Shown one piece after another: positions 1-4,949 of a DNA stretch of 5,221 bases. Each line of letters begins with the position of its first letter. Positions within the stretch are counted from its first letter, which is position 1. Location: positions 1 to 5,221 of the forward strand of contig SLOZ01000415.1 in assembly GCA_007132255.1 (NCBI GenBank), read 5' to 3'. The notes beneath the pieces were generated by a model. That model had not been told where the DNA came from and did no database searches. It saw nothing but the letters and a program-made list of their open reading frames with translations. Source of the stretch: Limnochordia bacterium. Its GTDB lineage: Bacteria > Bacillota > Limnochordia > Darwinibacteriales > B1SED10-159. The translations under genes and the position numbers were made by a program.

Positions 1-547
1 AGGACGAGACGAAAAACGATAACCCGTTGAGCAGGAAAGCTGTCTCGGGGCCATATCGAGATAGAATCAACCCTCCCAAGGCTGGCCCCAAGACAATGCC
101 CACATTGAAGATGGTTGTGTACAAACTATTGATCTGAAGCAGATCATCTGTTTCTTTAACCAGCGCTGGTTTGATGGCAAAGCTCGCCTGATTAAACGGC
201 ACCTCCAACACCGAAATGACAATTAGATAAAGCCAAATGTGGGCCATGCTCAGGATGCCAAATCTGGCAGCAATGTACGGCACTAGGATGACAACGACAC
301 CTTGGACAAAGTCCAGTCCCATGAGAAGGCGGCGTTTGCTGACCCGGTCCACCAAAACTCCCGCCAAGATTCCCACCAGGGCATAGATGAAGATGTTGAC
401 ACCCGCCATAGTTCCCACGGTGGTTGCGCTGCCCGTGAGCTGCAGCGAAACCCACAGTACGGATATTCTAGCAGCACCACTGCCGATGACCGAAACAAAG
501 TTCCCCAGCAAATACAACACCACATTGCGTTCCCGGAAAATGCCCAT
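1..547 (-). CDS. MFS drug exporter, N-terminal part (runs off left edge)
   Basis: Major facilitator superfamily membrane transporter, probably a proton-coupled exporter of the MefA/EntS-like group. Only the first 182 residues are present; the frame is open at the left edge. Hydrophobic segments fall near residues 8-32, 42-64, 76-96, 102-117 and 145-163, with a sixth starting at about 170. The loop after the second segment carries the MFS motif A, GVLVDRVSKRR (residues 63-73), with D67, R68 and R72-R73. Residues 150-159, GIVLGPALGG, match the antiporter motif C (GxxxGPxxGG) expected in helix 5, which favours export over uptake. The ATG at 547 is chosen because AGAAAGG lies 9 nt upstream (557-563); an in-frame ATG at 556 directly abuts that site and is less likely. 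It starts 30 nt after the stop of the GyrI-like gene, so the two are probably co-transcribed. The substrate cannot be read from the sequence. The family call is confident. Confidence 0.93.
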   Translation of the reverse strand, partial: MGIFRERNVVLYLLGNFVSVIGSGAARISVLWVSLQLTGSATTVGTMAGVNIFIYALVGILAGVLVDRVSKRRLLMGLDFVQGVVVILVPYIAARFGILSMAHIWLYLIVISVLEVPFNQASFAIKPALVKETDDLLQINSLYTTIFNVGIVLGPALGGLILSRYGPETAFLLNGLSFFVSS

Positions 548-577
548 GCAGCGCATCCTTTCTGTTCGACATGGCGA

Positions 578-1225
578 TTAAACAGAGGTCTCAACGATGG
601 GGTGCCGGATCACGGTCTTCAGCTTGTCCGGGTCTGTTTTCCGCGGATCGCTGAGGTAGATCTCGTGATGCCGTCGCTGAGCCGCCATATCCTCGCGATA
701 TCCCGCATCTGCGATGAACGTCTGCAGCTTTGCCATACTCCTGGGTTCATCGTCAAACGGCCCTATGTGCATGATCTGAGCGCAAAGTCCTTCACGAAGC
801 CTTTCAAGACGCGCCCGCGAGACATCTAGATGGGGTTTCTTCTTCGCCAGAGTCTTCTTAGCGGCATCAAAAACGTCTTGGGTTACGAACTCCGGTTGGC
901 GGATCATGGACGTCCACCGGAACTTGCGCTTGTCCTCAATCACGCCGCCCGTGAAGGCCGCGTCAGCGACGCTCCACAATCCTTCCAACGGTGGAACGAC
1001 AAAGTCAAAGTATCCACTAGGCGGCGTTTCGCTTTTCTTGCTCATTTTAATGGAATAGGACAAACCATACAGAATTTCTACCGCTTGTTGATAGGCCGAG
1101 CTGGTGTTGGGATCCCCCTGTCCATCAACCATAATAAAAACCATCTCCGGAACATCAACAATGGACGGCTGCGACTTCGGCATGTAAAGCTCTTTAAACT
1201 CCTTTTTGAAATCAAATACGGGCAT
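578..1225 (-). CDS. GyrI-like small-molecule-binding protein
   Basis: A 215-residue cytoplasmic protein of the stand-alone GyrI-like family (COG4832-type, related to Listeria Lin2189). Recognisable blocks are residues 36-63 (GDPN, then a Tyr- and Lys-rich helix ending SYSIKM), DFVVPPLEGLW (74-84), FRWTSMIRQPEFV (102-114), AQIMHIGPFDDEPRS (149-163) and HHEIYLSDPR (186-195), followed by KLKTVIRHPI near the C terminus. There is no DNA-binding domain, so this is not a full AraC/MerR-type regulator. The family binds drug-like ligands in a cleft. Some members have been reported to hydrolyse cyclopropane-containing genotoxins using a conserved Glu; E81 and E188 are acidic residues in the right conserved blocks, but assigning catalysis here is inference. 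The start is supported by GAAGGAGG at 1233-1240, 7 nt upstream. Its immediate downstream neighbour is the MFS exporter, which fits drug binding, neutralisation or resistance. It is preceded by a foldable 212-nt leader. Confidence 0.9.
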   Translation of the reverse strand: MPVFDFKKEFKELYMPKSQPSIVDVPEMVFIMVDGQGDPNTSSAYQQAVEILYGLSYSIKMSKKSETPPSGYFDFVVPPLEGLWSVADAAFTGGVIEDKRKFRWTSMIRQPEFVTQDVFDAAKKTLAKKKPHLDVSRARLERLREGLCAQIMHIGPFDDEPRSMAKLQTFIADAGYREDMAAQRRHHEIYLSDPRKTDPDKLKTVIRHPIVETSV

Positions 1226-1437
1226 ACTGCCGCCTCCTTCGTAAATGCGGTCCCAGCCACGGGCCTTTCCAAGTCACCTAACACTCCGGTTCGTCGATGT
1301 CTCCAGTCTGGCGAACTCGTGGTTTTGCTGCCATCCAACACCCAAGGCTTACCAGCCTATTTCACCGGAACCTGGCTTGACCGGAGACACTTCGTTCGGA
1401 GGAACCTTAATCGTCTCCAGTCACTCAGGGGATCCAT
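1226..1437 (-). promoter_or_regulatory. Candidate structured RNA leader of the GyrI-like gene
   Basis: This 212-nt gap separates the methyltransferase stop from the GyrI-like start. In RNA sense (right to left), GACUGGAGAC (1422-1413) can pair with GUCUCCGGUC (1388-1379) as a 10-bp stem with one G-U pair, enclosing a small GUUC/GAAC hairpin. An identical GACUGGAGAC (1308-1299) lies downstream and can pair with the same middle segment, so the two folds exclude each other. Between them is AGGCU-GGUA-AGCCU, a 5-bp hairpin. A CCUCC stretch in the first hairpin could also touch the GGAGG ribosome site. No U-tract is seen, so any control would be translational or by another route. I do not recognise a known riboswitch class. 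A transposon or group II intron remnant is an alternative. Structure is seen in sequence; function is inference. Confidence 0.45.
1299..1422 (-). repeat. Three-part 10-nt repeat (two direct copies, one inverted)
   Basis: On the minus strand GACTGGAGAC occurs at 1422-1413 and again, identically, at 1308-1299. GTCTCCGGTC at 1388-1379 is its reverse complement except for one base that still allows a G-U pair. The spacers are 24 and 70 nt. Two identical 10-mers plus a near-complement within 124 nt is unlikely by chance in otherwise non-repetitive sequence. It may be alternative RNA stems or operator half-sites for a dimeric regulator. Confidence 0.7.
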
Positions 1438-2205
1438 TCATCGATCATCCACCCGCAGAAGCAGCGTAACACCGGAAATTTCGTTTTCTAGTTCATCGCA
1501 TTCAGCCTGCTGACTTGCTATGTAGCTATCGAACAAATACGCTTTGCGCGGAAGTCTTTCTTTCAGCTCATTGGCTCTTTTTCGAATACACTCCTGCTGC
1601 TCAACGTTGAGACTCGATAACGCATCATCCGTGATGAGAATTTCGTCCACCAAAGTCACCCGTGCGGCGTCAAATAATTCCAACCATGCGTCGCGGGTCA
1701 AACAATGCGAGTTTGATTGTTCCTTCGCGTAGCCATCGTCGATCAAAATGTACCCACCCGGTTTGACCGTGTTTTTCAGCAGTGATATGGTCTTTTCTGA
1801 ACTACCCAAGACATCACCAACCGCACCCAAAATCGCAATGTCATAGTTCGTTTCGCTCTTGACGGCCTGATTGATATCGCCAACTTCAAACTCGCAGAGT
1901 GCATCTACACCATACTCAGCAGCCTTTCGTCGCGCAAACTCGATAAACTCTGGCAAAATATCAATTCCCTTGACACTGCAGCCCAATGTCCGGGCAATGT
2001 TGACACTTACCGCTCCTTTGCCGCAGGCCAAATCAAGCAGTCTAGTTCTCCGAGAGACCGAAGCATGCTTAGTGATGAGATCGATCATATCCTGCGGTGA
2101 TGAACCGAGTTCCCAAAGATCCTGAAGCAAATACGGCAGATATGGAATCAACTCCGTAGATTCTGCGGTCAAAGATTTGGCCAGCTTTTCATCAACCGTC
2201 GACAT
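1438..2205 (-). CDS. Class I SAM-dependent methyltransferase
   Basis: A 255-residue cytoplasmic enzyme that transfers a methyl group from S-adenosylmethionine to an unidentified acceptor. Motif I is LLDLACGKGAVSV (residues 56-68), the acidic end of beta 2 is D82 in VKGIDIL, a VGDI segment follows at 108-111, YDIAILGAVGDVLG (121-134) marks beta 4, and VKPGGYILIDDGY (147-159) is the typical post-motif turn and beta 5. There is no NPPY-type catalytic motif, so base N-methylation is not indicated; a small-molecule or other acceptor is as likely. The N-terminal helical part (1-50) and C-terminal part (160-255, Glu/Lys-rich helices) probably form the substrate lid. The frame extends 26 codons upstream to another ATG, but GGGGAGGG (2214-2221) sits 8 nt before the ATG at 2205, so the shorter form is used here. 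It lies 146 nt after the RsmC-like gene and 212 nt before the GyrI-like gene. Confidence 0.88.
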   Translation of the reverse strand: MSTVDEKLAKSLTAESTELIPYLPYLLQDLWELGSSPQDMIDLITKHASVSRRTRLLDLACGKGAVSVNIARTLGCSVKGIDILPEFIEFARRKAAEYGVDALCEFEVGDINQAVKSETNYDIAILGAVGDVLGSSEKTISLLKNTVKPGGYILIDDGYAKEQSNSHCLTRDAWLELFDAARVTLVDEILITDDALSSLNVEQQECIRKRANELKERLPRKAYLFDSYIASQQAECDELENEISGVTLLLRVDDR

Positions 2206-2213
2206 CGAATATA

Positions 2214-2221
2214 CCCTCCCC
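2214..2221 (-). promoter_or_regulatory. Ribosome binding site that fixes the methyltransferase start
   Basis: GGGGAGGG on the minus strand, 8 nt before the ATG at 2205. The longer reading of the frame would place this site inside the coding region, so it decides in favour of the 255-residue protein. Confidence 0.8.
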
Positions 2222-2222
2222 T

Positions 2223-2251
2223 GGGGAAATGTTCCATCAAACTGGAACCCC
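2223..2251 (-). promoter_or_regulatory. RNA hairpin next to a ribosome binding site
   Basis: In RNA sense GUUCCA and UGGAAC form a perfect 6-bp stem around the loop GUUUGA (2248-2231), extended outside a 4-nt bulge by GGG/CCC pairs. Its 3' C-run is one base from the GGGGAGGG ribosome site of the methyltransferase. There is no U-tract, so it is not a terminator. It could modulate translation or protect a processed mRNA end; either role is inference. I see nothing else in the 146-nt gap 2206-2351. Confidence 0.45.
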
Positions 2252-2351
2252 TCGTTGTGGACACGCTTTTTTGCGACCACCAAAACGAGAAAGCGTTTCG
2301 AGAACCCGAATCCTAGAAGCCAAATGAACGGGTCGCACCATCCATTGTGAC

Positions 2352-2933
2352 TCAGCTTTGCTTTGGCCTTTTCTTAGCGTAGTTGCTTGATCGTTTCTCA
2401 GCACAGAACACATAGTAACCATCTATTTCCCGTACACGAACTCCCCCGAAAATGGCCCGCAGCTTGTTTTGGTACCATGCCTTTCTCTTTGTAACCATAT
2501 GCATCGTGCCACCCACCACCAGCCGGTTGAATCCCTTTTCGATAAAATTCTTGGGTATAGAGAAATCTGTATGGTATGGCGGGTTTGACACTATCTTTGT
2601 GAACCCCGTCTCTGACAATTGATTCATCCCATCGCTCTGGTAGATAGCAATCCCTGACACTTCATTGAGCACCGCGTTTTCCTGGGCAATCTTCACTGCC
2701 AGTGGATCATTATCAATCATCACAACATTTTGCTCACCAATGAGCTTTGCTGCCAAAATGCCAACGACACCATAGCCACATCCCAAGTCCAAGATCTTGT
2801 CGTCCGCGTCAAAATCAATAAGGGACAGCATGGCCAAAGTACCAGCATCAATTCTTGAAGGGGAAAACACGCCGCTGTGCGTCTTGAGTTTCAGGCCGAT
2901 GCCCTTGATGGTTGTATTGATCATGTCTGTCAT
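2352..2933 (-). CDS. RsmC/YbxB-like small-domain methyltransferase
   Basis: A 193-residue single-domain SAM methyltransferase of the MTS (methyltransferase small) family, whose best-known members methylate guanine N2 in ribosomal RNA (RsmC, RlmG). Diagnostic features are the substrate-side segment GVFSPSRIDAGT (21-32), motif I ILDLGCGYGVVGI (47-59), acidic D74/D76 for the SAM ribose, a QSDG segment at 99-102 for adenine, and the catalytic SNPPYH (116-121). The C-terminal GGYYV-like strand near 172-176 is also typical. It lacks the extra N-terminal domain of enterobacterial RsmC, so it resembles the short Gram-positive YbxB type. The ATG directly follows the TAA of the upstream gene, and its ribosome site GGGAGG (2940-2945) lies inside that gene, so translation of the two is very probably coupled. 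Housekeeping rRNA modification is one option; a specialised target linked to this operon is another. Confidence 0.88.
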   Translation of the reverse strand: MTDMINTTIKGIGLKLKTHSGVFSPSRIDAGTLAMLSLIDFDADDKILDLGCGYGVVGILAAKLIGEQNVVMIDNDPLAVKIAQENAVLNEVSGIAIYQSDGMNQLSETGFTKIVSNPPYHTDFSIPKNFIEKGFNRLVVGGTMHMVTKRKAWYQNKLRAIFGGVRVREIDGYYVFCAEKRSSNYAKKRPKQS

Positions 2934-3665
2934 TTAATTCCTCCCAAAAAACCAGTGAGCAAACCACGCCACATCTGGCTTACTACGCAAAACAACTTCA
3001 AACCAACGATAACCGTAGCTTTGCAGTGGCCCAACAGTACCCGTCTTGGCAGGGCTTATCACAGCCGTTGCCCCGCGAACCCCAAAGTCTAGCATTATGC
3101 AGCCACACACGCCTCTCTGGTGAGCCAGGCTCTCCAGAACACCCGCGTCCACGGAGACTTGAGTGTACTCGTTATTCAAGCCCAGTTGTGCCAGGCGTTG
3201 AAGTATCACCTCAATCACCATATAGCATTCATCGCAGGCACAATGTCTGCCGACACGCCGTCGGATTTCGTCTAGGTGCTTCCCGGTTTCAAAAGCACTA
3301 TCGGTGGAACCAATGTTGCCACCTTCGTTGAGTCTCATGGCCGAATTTTTTATCACGGCTGCTTTCGCTTCATCATCAACATGGGGAATGCCGTACGAAA
3401 ACACGATGTCGTTCAAAATCGGCCCTTGTAACTCCTCTGGCAACGCATCCGGAAACCTGATCGGCGAAAACACGACGGCGGACGCAGGGTAATTCGTCAT
3501 AGTACCGTCCAAGTGGATAGTCCTTGCTGTGGTTTTCGATGAATGGATCATTTGTCCTGCCCAATCGTTAAAATGTTCATCATTCAGGGTCCGAGGGCTT
3601 CGGGTACAGACGAGAGGATTCCAATGACAAGGGTCGGCGTCACATGAATCGGCCGCTATTATCAT
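2934..3665 (-). CDS. Unrecognised cysteine-rich protein
   Basis: A 243-residue protein I cannot place in a family. There is no signal peptide or clear membrane helix. It has eight cysteines in three groups: C8, C13 and C20 near the N terminus; C142, C144 and C147 in HCACDEC; and C187 and C189 in VCGC. That pattern suggests zinc, iron-sulfur or thiol chemistry, but no known motif is matched. Other notable parts are an Asn/Trp-rich stretch (15-39), a Pro-rich FSPIRFPDALPEEL (66-79), GGNIGSTDSAFE (115-126), and an aromatic C-terminal tail WFEVV...WFAHWFFGRN (221-243). The start at 3665 is preferred over an ATG 15 codons upstream because GAGAGGAGG (3672-3680) lies 6 nt before it. Its TAA abuts the ATG of the RsmC-like gene, so both are made together, suggesting a shared pathway or complex. 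It is the first gene of the presumed five-gene unit. The coding call is strong; the function is unknown. Confidence 0.82.
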   Translation of the reverse strand: MIIAADSCDADPCHWNPLVCTRSPRTLNDEHFNDWAGQMIHSSKTTARTIHLDGTMTNYPASAVVFSPIRFPDALPEELQGPILNDIVFSYGIPHVDDEAKAAVIKNSAMRLNEGGNIGSTDSAFETGKHLDEIRRRVGRHCACDECYMVIEVILQRLAQLGLNNEYTQVSVDAGVLESLAHQRGVCGCIMLDFGVRGATAVISPAKTGTVGPLQSYGYRWFEVVLRSKPDVAWFAHWFFGRN

Positions 3666-3671
3666 TGATTG

Positions 3672-3680
3672 CCTCCTCTC
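3672..3680 (-). promoter_or_regulatory. Ribosome binding site that fixes the start of the Cys-rich gene
   Basis: GAGAGGAGG on the minus strand, 6 nt before the ATG at 3665. It would be inside the coding region if translation began at the in-frame ATG at 3710, which itself falls in a terminator-like hairpin. The shorter protein is therefore annotated. Confidence 0.85.
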
Positions 3681-3731
3681 AGAAAACGAAACAGAAAACC
3701 GACCCATCATCGTAGGATGATAAAAGTCGGT
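3681..3731 (-). terminator. Terminator-like hairpin just before a ribosome site (possible attenuator)
   Basis: In RNA sense ACCGAC (3731-3726) pairs with GUCGGU (3703-3698), and inside it AUCAUC (3721-3716) pairs with GAUGAU (3711-3706) around the loop CUAC. An internal loop of UUUU opposite GG separates the two 6-bp stems. A U-rich, interrupted tail follows to 3681. It lies 195 nt past the lipoprotein stop and ends at the ribosome site of the next gene. It may simply end lipoprotein transcription, or it may be an attenuator in the leader of the Cys-rich gene. The internal loop and imperfect U-tail lower certainty. Confidence 0.5.
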
Positions 3732-3786
3732 GGCGTTGCTGAGCTGCCGATGGTCTTAGGGAACACACGGAGAATGTCGTTCATCG

Positions 3787-3796
3787 AACTGCAGTT
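3787..3796. promoter_or_regulatory. 10-bp palindrome, possible operator
   Basis: AACTGCAGTT is a perfect palindrome, flanked by the inverted pair TCGTT (3778-3782) and AACGA (3797-3801). It sits in the middle of the gap upstream of the Cys-rich gene. It could be a binding site for a dimeric repressor or part of an RNA stem. I could not find a convincing promoter around it. Confidence 0.3.
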
Positions 3797-3838
3797 AACG
3801 AACTTCAGACCGAGCGCCGAACTCCCAAGCCGTTCTCT

Positions 3839-3879
3839 CTGGTTTCACAAGGACAGAGGACACGAAACTCTGGAACCAG
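3839..3879 (-). promoter_or_regulatory. Two-part hairpin in the gap upstream of the Cys-rich gene
   Basis: In RNA sense CUGGUU (3879-3874) pairs with AACCAG (3844-3839), and CAGAG (3872-3868) pairs with CUCUG (3858-3854), with a 9-nt bulge on the 3' side. There is no U-tract. Together with the terminator-like hairpin further down, it gives the 261-nt gap 3666-3926 the look of a structured leader, or of a 3' UTR for the lipoprotein mRNA. No known RNA class is recognised. Confidence 0.35.
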
Positions 3880-3926
3880 CAAAACCACAACCTCAAGACC
3901 CGAGGGCACGTGAAAGCGCAAGGAAA

Positions 3927-4751
3927 TCAAAAGGATATGATGTTCTCCTGCCCCCATACATTGATGACCACAGAGAACGGCCCATCATCATAGATTGCAG
4001 CGACAAACCATTCAAAGGGAACGCCTGTGGGCAGCGTACCTGCGGACAGTGCTCGCAACCCTTCTGTGAGAACGCCCGGAGCAGCGCCCCCTACATAGCC
4101 ATAACTGAGATAAGTCGGCACGAGACCTCCAGATGCCGATGTTGTCGCGACCGTAAGGCTGCCATCGAACCAGAACGGTGCTGTCGAGAACAATTCTGTC
4201 ATCCCGTACTGACCATGTTCGCCGTAGAAGTACAACCAGTATTGTTTGTTCGCCACTTCTCGTTCATACTCAGCAAATTGCACTTCATAGGGTAGGTTTA
4301 CCACTTCATCACTCTGGGGTGCACGCAGCTCCATATTATGGGCATAAATATCAAGGGTGGGCAGCACCATCGCGCCGTCTTGGACGGCGAATGACCAGAC
4401 GTGGCTCCAGGTTGTCAGGCCCTCTGAAATCACCTGGTCGGGCGAATACGTGTCTAAGCTGTACACGCTGACGTCCACGCGTTGGTTACTTCCAATTATG
4501 CCGCGAGGAATCGAGTAATGTCCCGACTCATTGGTTTCAACCATGCCCAAGGTTGACCCGTCCCCCGGATTACGCCGAACGCGCACTGCGACCCGCCGAT
4601 CGGGTGAAGCGCCGTTGACAACAACACGGCCAGAAATATCATCCTTGTCCTCTAGTAATGGAGTGCGAGTGGTTCCGCCCCCCAGACCTAGGCAGGATGT
4701 CATGAGAAGTACAAGCAATGCCAATACCGCAAAATAGGATTTCCGTTTCAT
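3927..4751 (-). CDS. Secreted lipoprotein with N-terminal beta-sandwich domain
   Basis: A 274-residue exported lipoprotein. The N terminus is a lipoprotein signal peptide: basic MKRK, a hydrophobic core to residue 17, and a lipobox LMTSC with C20 as the lipidated residue, followed by a Gly/Thr linker. Residues 38-85 (DISGRVVVNG..., then VETNESGHYSI) resemble the carboxypeptidase-regulatory or Cna-B-like beta-sandwich fold, where GRV starts the first strand and GxYxI ends the repeat. Residues 130-274 form a second domain opening with a LRAP...VVNLPYEVQFAEYE segment like extracellular Ig-type domains, rich in aromatic and Gly residues. No catalytic motif is visible, so a surface binding or structural role is likely. 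The start is supported by AAGGAGG (4762-4768), 10 nt upstream. It is separated from the next gene by 261 nt with a terminator-like hairpin, so it is probably its own unit. The exact substrate or partner is unknown. Confidence 0.87.
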   Translation of the reverse strand: MKRKSYFAVLALLVLLMTSCLGLGGGTTRTPLLEDKDDISGRVVVNGASPDRRVAVRVRRNPGDGSTLGMVETNESGHYSIPRGIIGSNQRVDVSVYSLDTYSPDQVISEGLTTWSHVWSFAVQDGAMVLPTLDIYAHNMELRAPQSDEVVNLPYEVQFAEYEREVANKQYWLYFYGEHGQYGMTELFSTAPFWFDGSLTVATTSASGGLVPTYLSYGYVGGAAPGVLTEGLRALSAGTLPTGVPFEWFVAAIYDDGPFSVVINVWGQENIISF

Positions 4752-4947
4752 GGCTGTTTAGCCTCCTTGATTCAGCAAAAGACAGGTACAACAAATCTAT
4801 TCGTGTCGAAGAGACCATTTCGCTAAAGCATGGCCTTAACCTATACTTCCAATGCCCTCAGTGGCCGTAAAAATGGGTGAAAAAATTGATGACTATGATC
4901 CAACGGTGTTCCACCGCCGAGCCTTCTACCGTCCGGCCGTCCGGCCG
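4752..4947. other. Intergenic stretch upstream of the lipoprotein
   Basis: No convincing gene is seen on either strand. The interval contains the lipoprotein ribosome site, a weak terminator-like element and a short tandem repeat, listed separately. I looked for a sigma-A-type promoter for the lipoprotein and found no pair of boxes with acceptable spacing, so none is annotated. A 40-codon plus-strand frame (4873-4995) lacks a ribosome site. Confidence 0.6.
4880..4916 (-). terminator. Weak terminator-like element
   Basis: In RNA sense a tight hairpin CGGUG-GAA-CACCG (4916-4904) is followed by an imperfect stem of UUGGAU with AUCAA (4903-4886, one bulged base), then six U (4885-4880). The stem next to the U-run is short and AU-rich, so efficiency would be poor. 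It would end transcription coming from the right edge, before the lipoprotein gene. Confidence 0.3.
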
Positions 4948-4949
4948 TC
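4929..4949. repeat. Short tandem repeat, 8-bp unit
   Basis: CCGTCCGG is repeated twice in tandem, followed by a partial third copy CCGTC. It overlaps the end of the open frame that comes from the right edge by two bases. It may be replication slippage in a noncoding region; no function is evident. Confidence 0.6.

Noticed and set aside
192..594. Two minus-strand frames overlapping the MFS gene
   Set aside because: Their translations are rich in Cys, Trp and His without motifs, while the third frame gives a textbook MFS N terminus.
302..829. 175-codon plus-strand open frame over the MFS and GyrI-like genes
   Set aside because: It is antisense to two genes with strong motifs and ribosome sites, and its translation shows no recognisable domain.
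1236..1262. T-box-like string TGGGACCGC upstream of the GyrI-like gene
   Set aside because: It resembles the TGGNACCGC core, but the preceding AGGG is missing, there is no recognisable Stem I or specifier loop and no downstream terminator, and the gene is not an amino-acid or tRNA-charging gene.
1226..1437. Group II intron fragment or cobalamin riboswitch in the leader
   Set aside because: Some short strings recall these RNAs, but there is no domain V, no reverse transcriptase and no B12-box, so neither can be supported from the sequence.
830..1513. 227-codon plus-strand open frame
   Set aside because: It runs antisense through the GyrI-like gene, has no ribosome site and gives a translation of low complexity in known motifs; the minus-strand reading shows clear family motifs.
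3669..4295. 208-codon plus-strand frame over the lipoprotein
   Set aside because: It is antisense to a lipoprotein with signal peptide and ribosome site, and its start overlaps the terminator-like hairpin.
4900..4920. T-box-like GGTGGAACACCG upstream of the lipoprotein
   Set aside because: The motif has an extra base compared with the T-box core and is simply a small perfect hairpin with a GAA loop; no other T-box element is seen.
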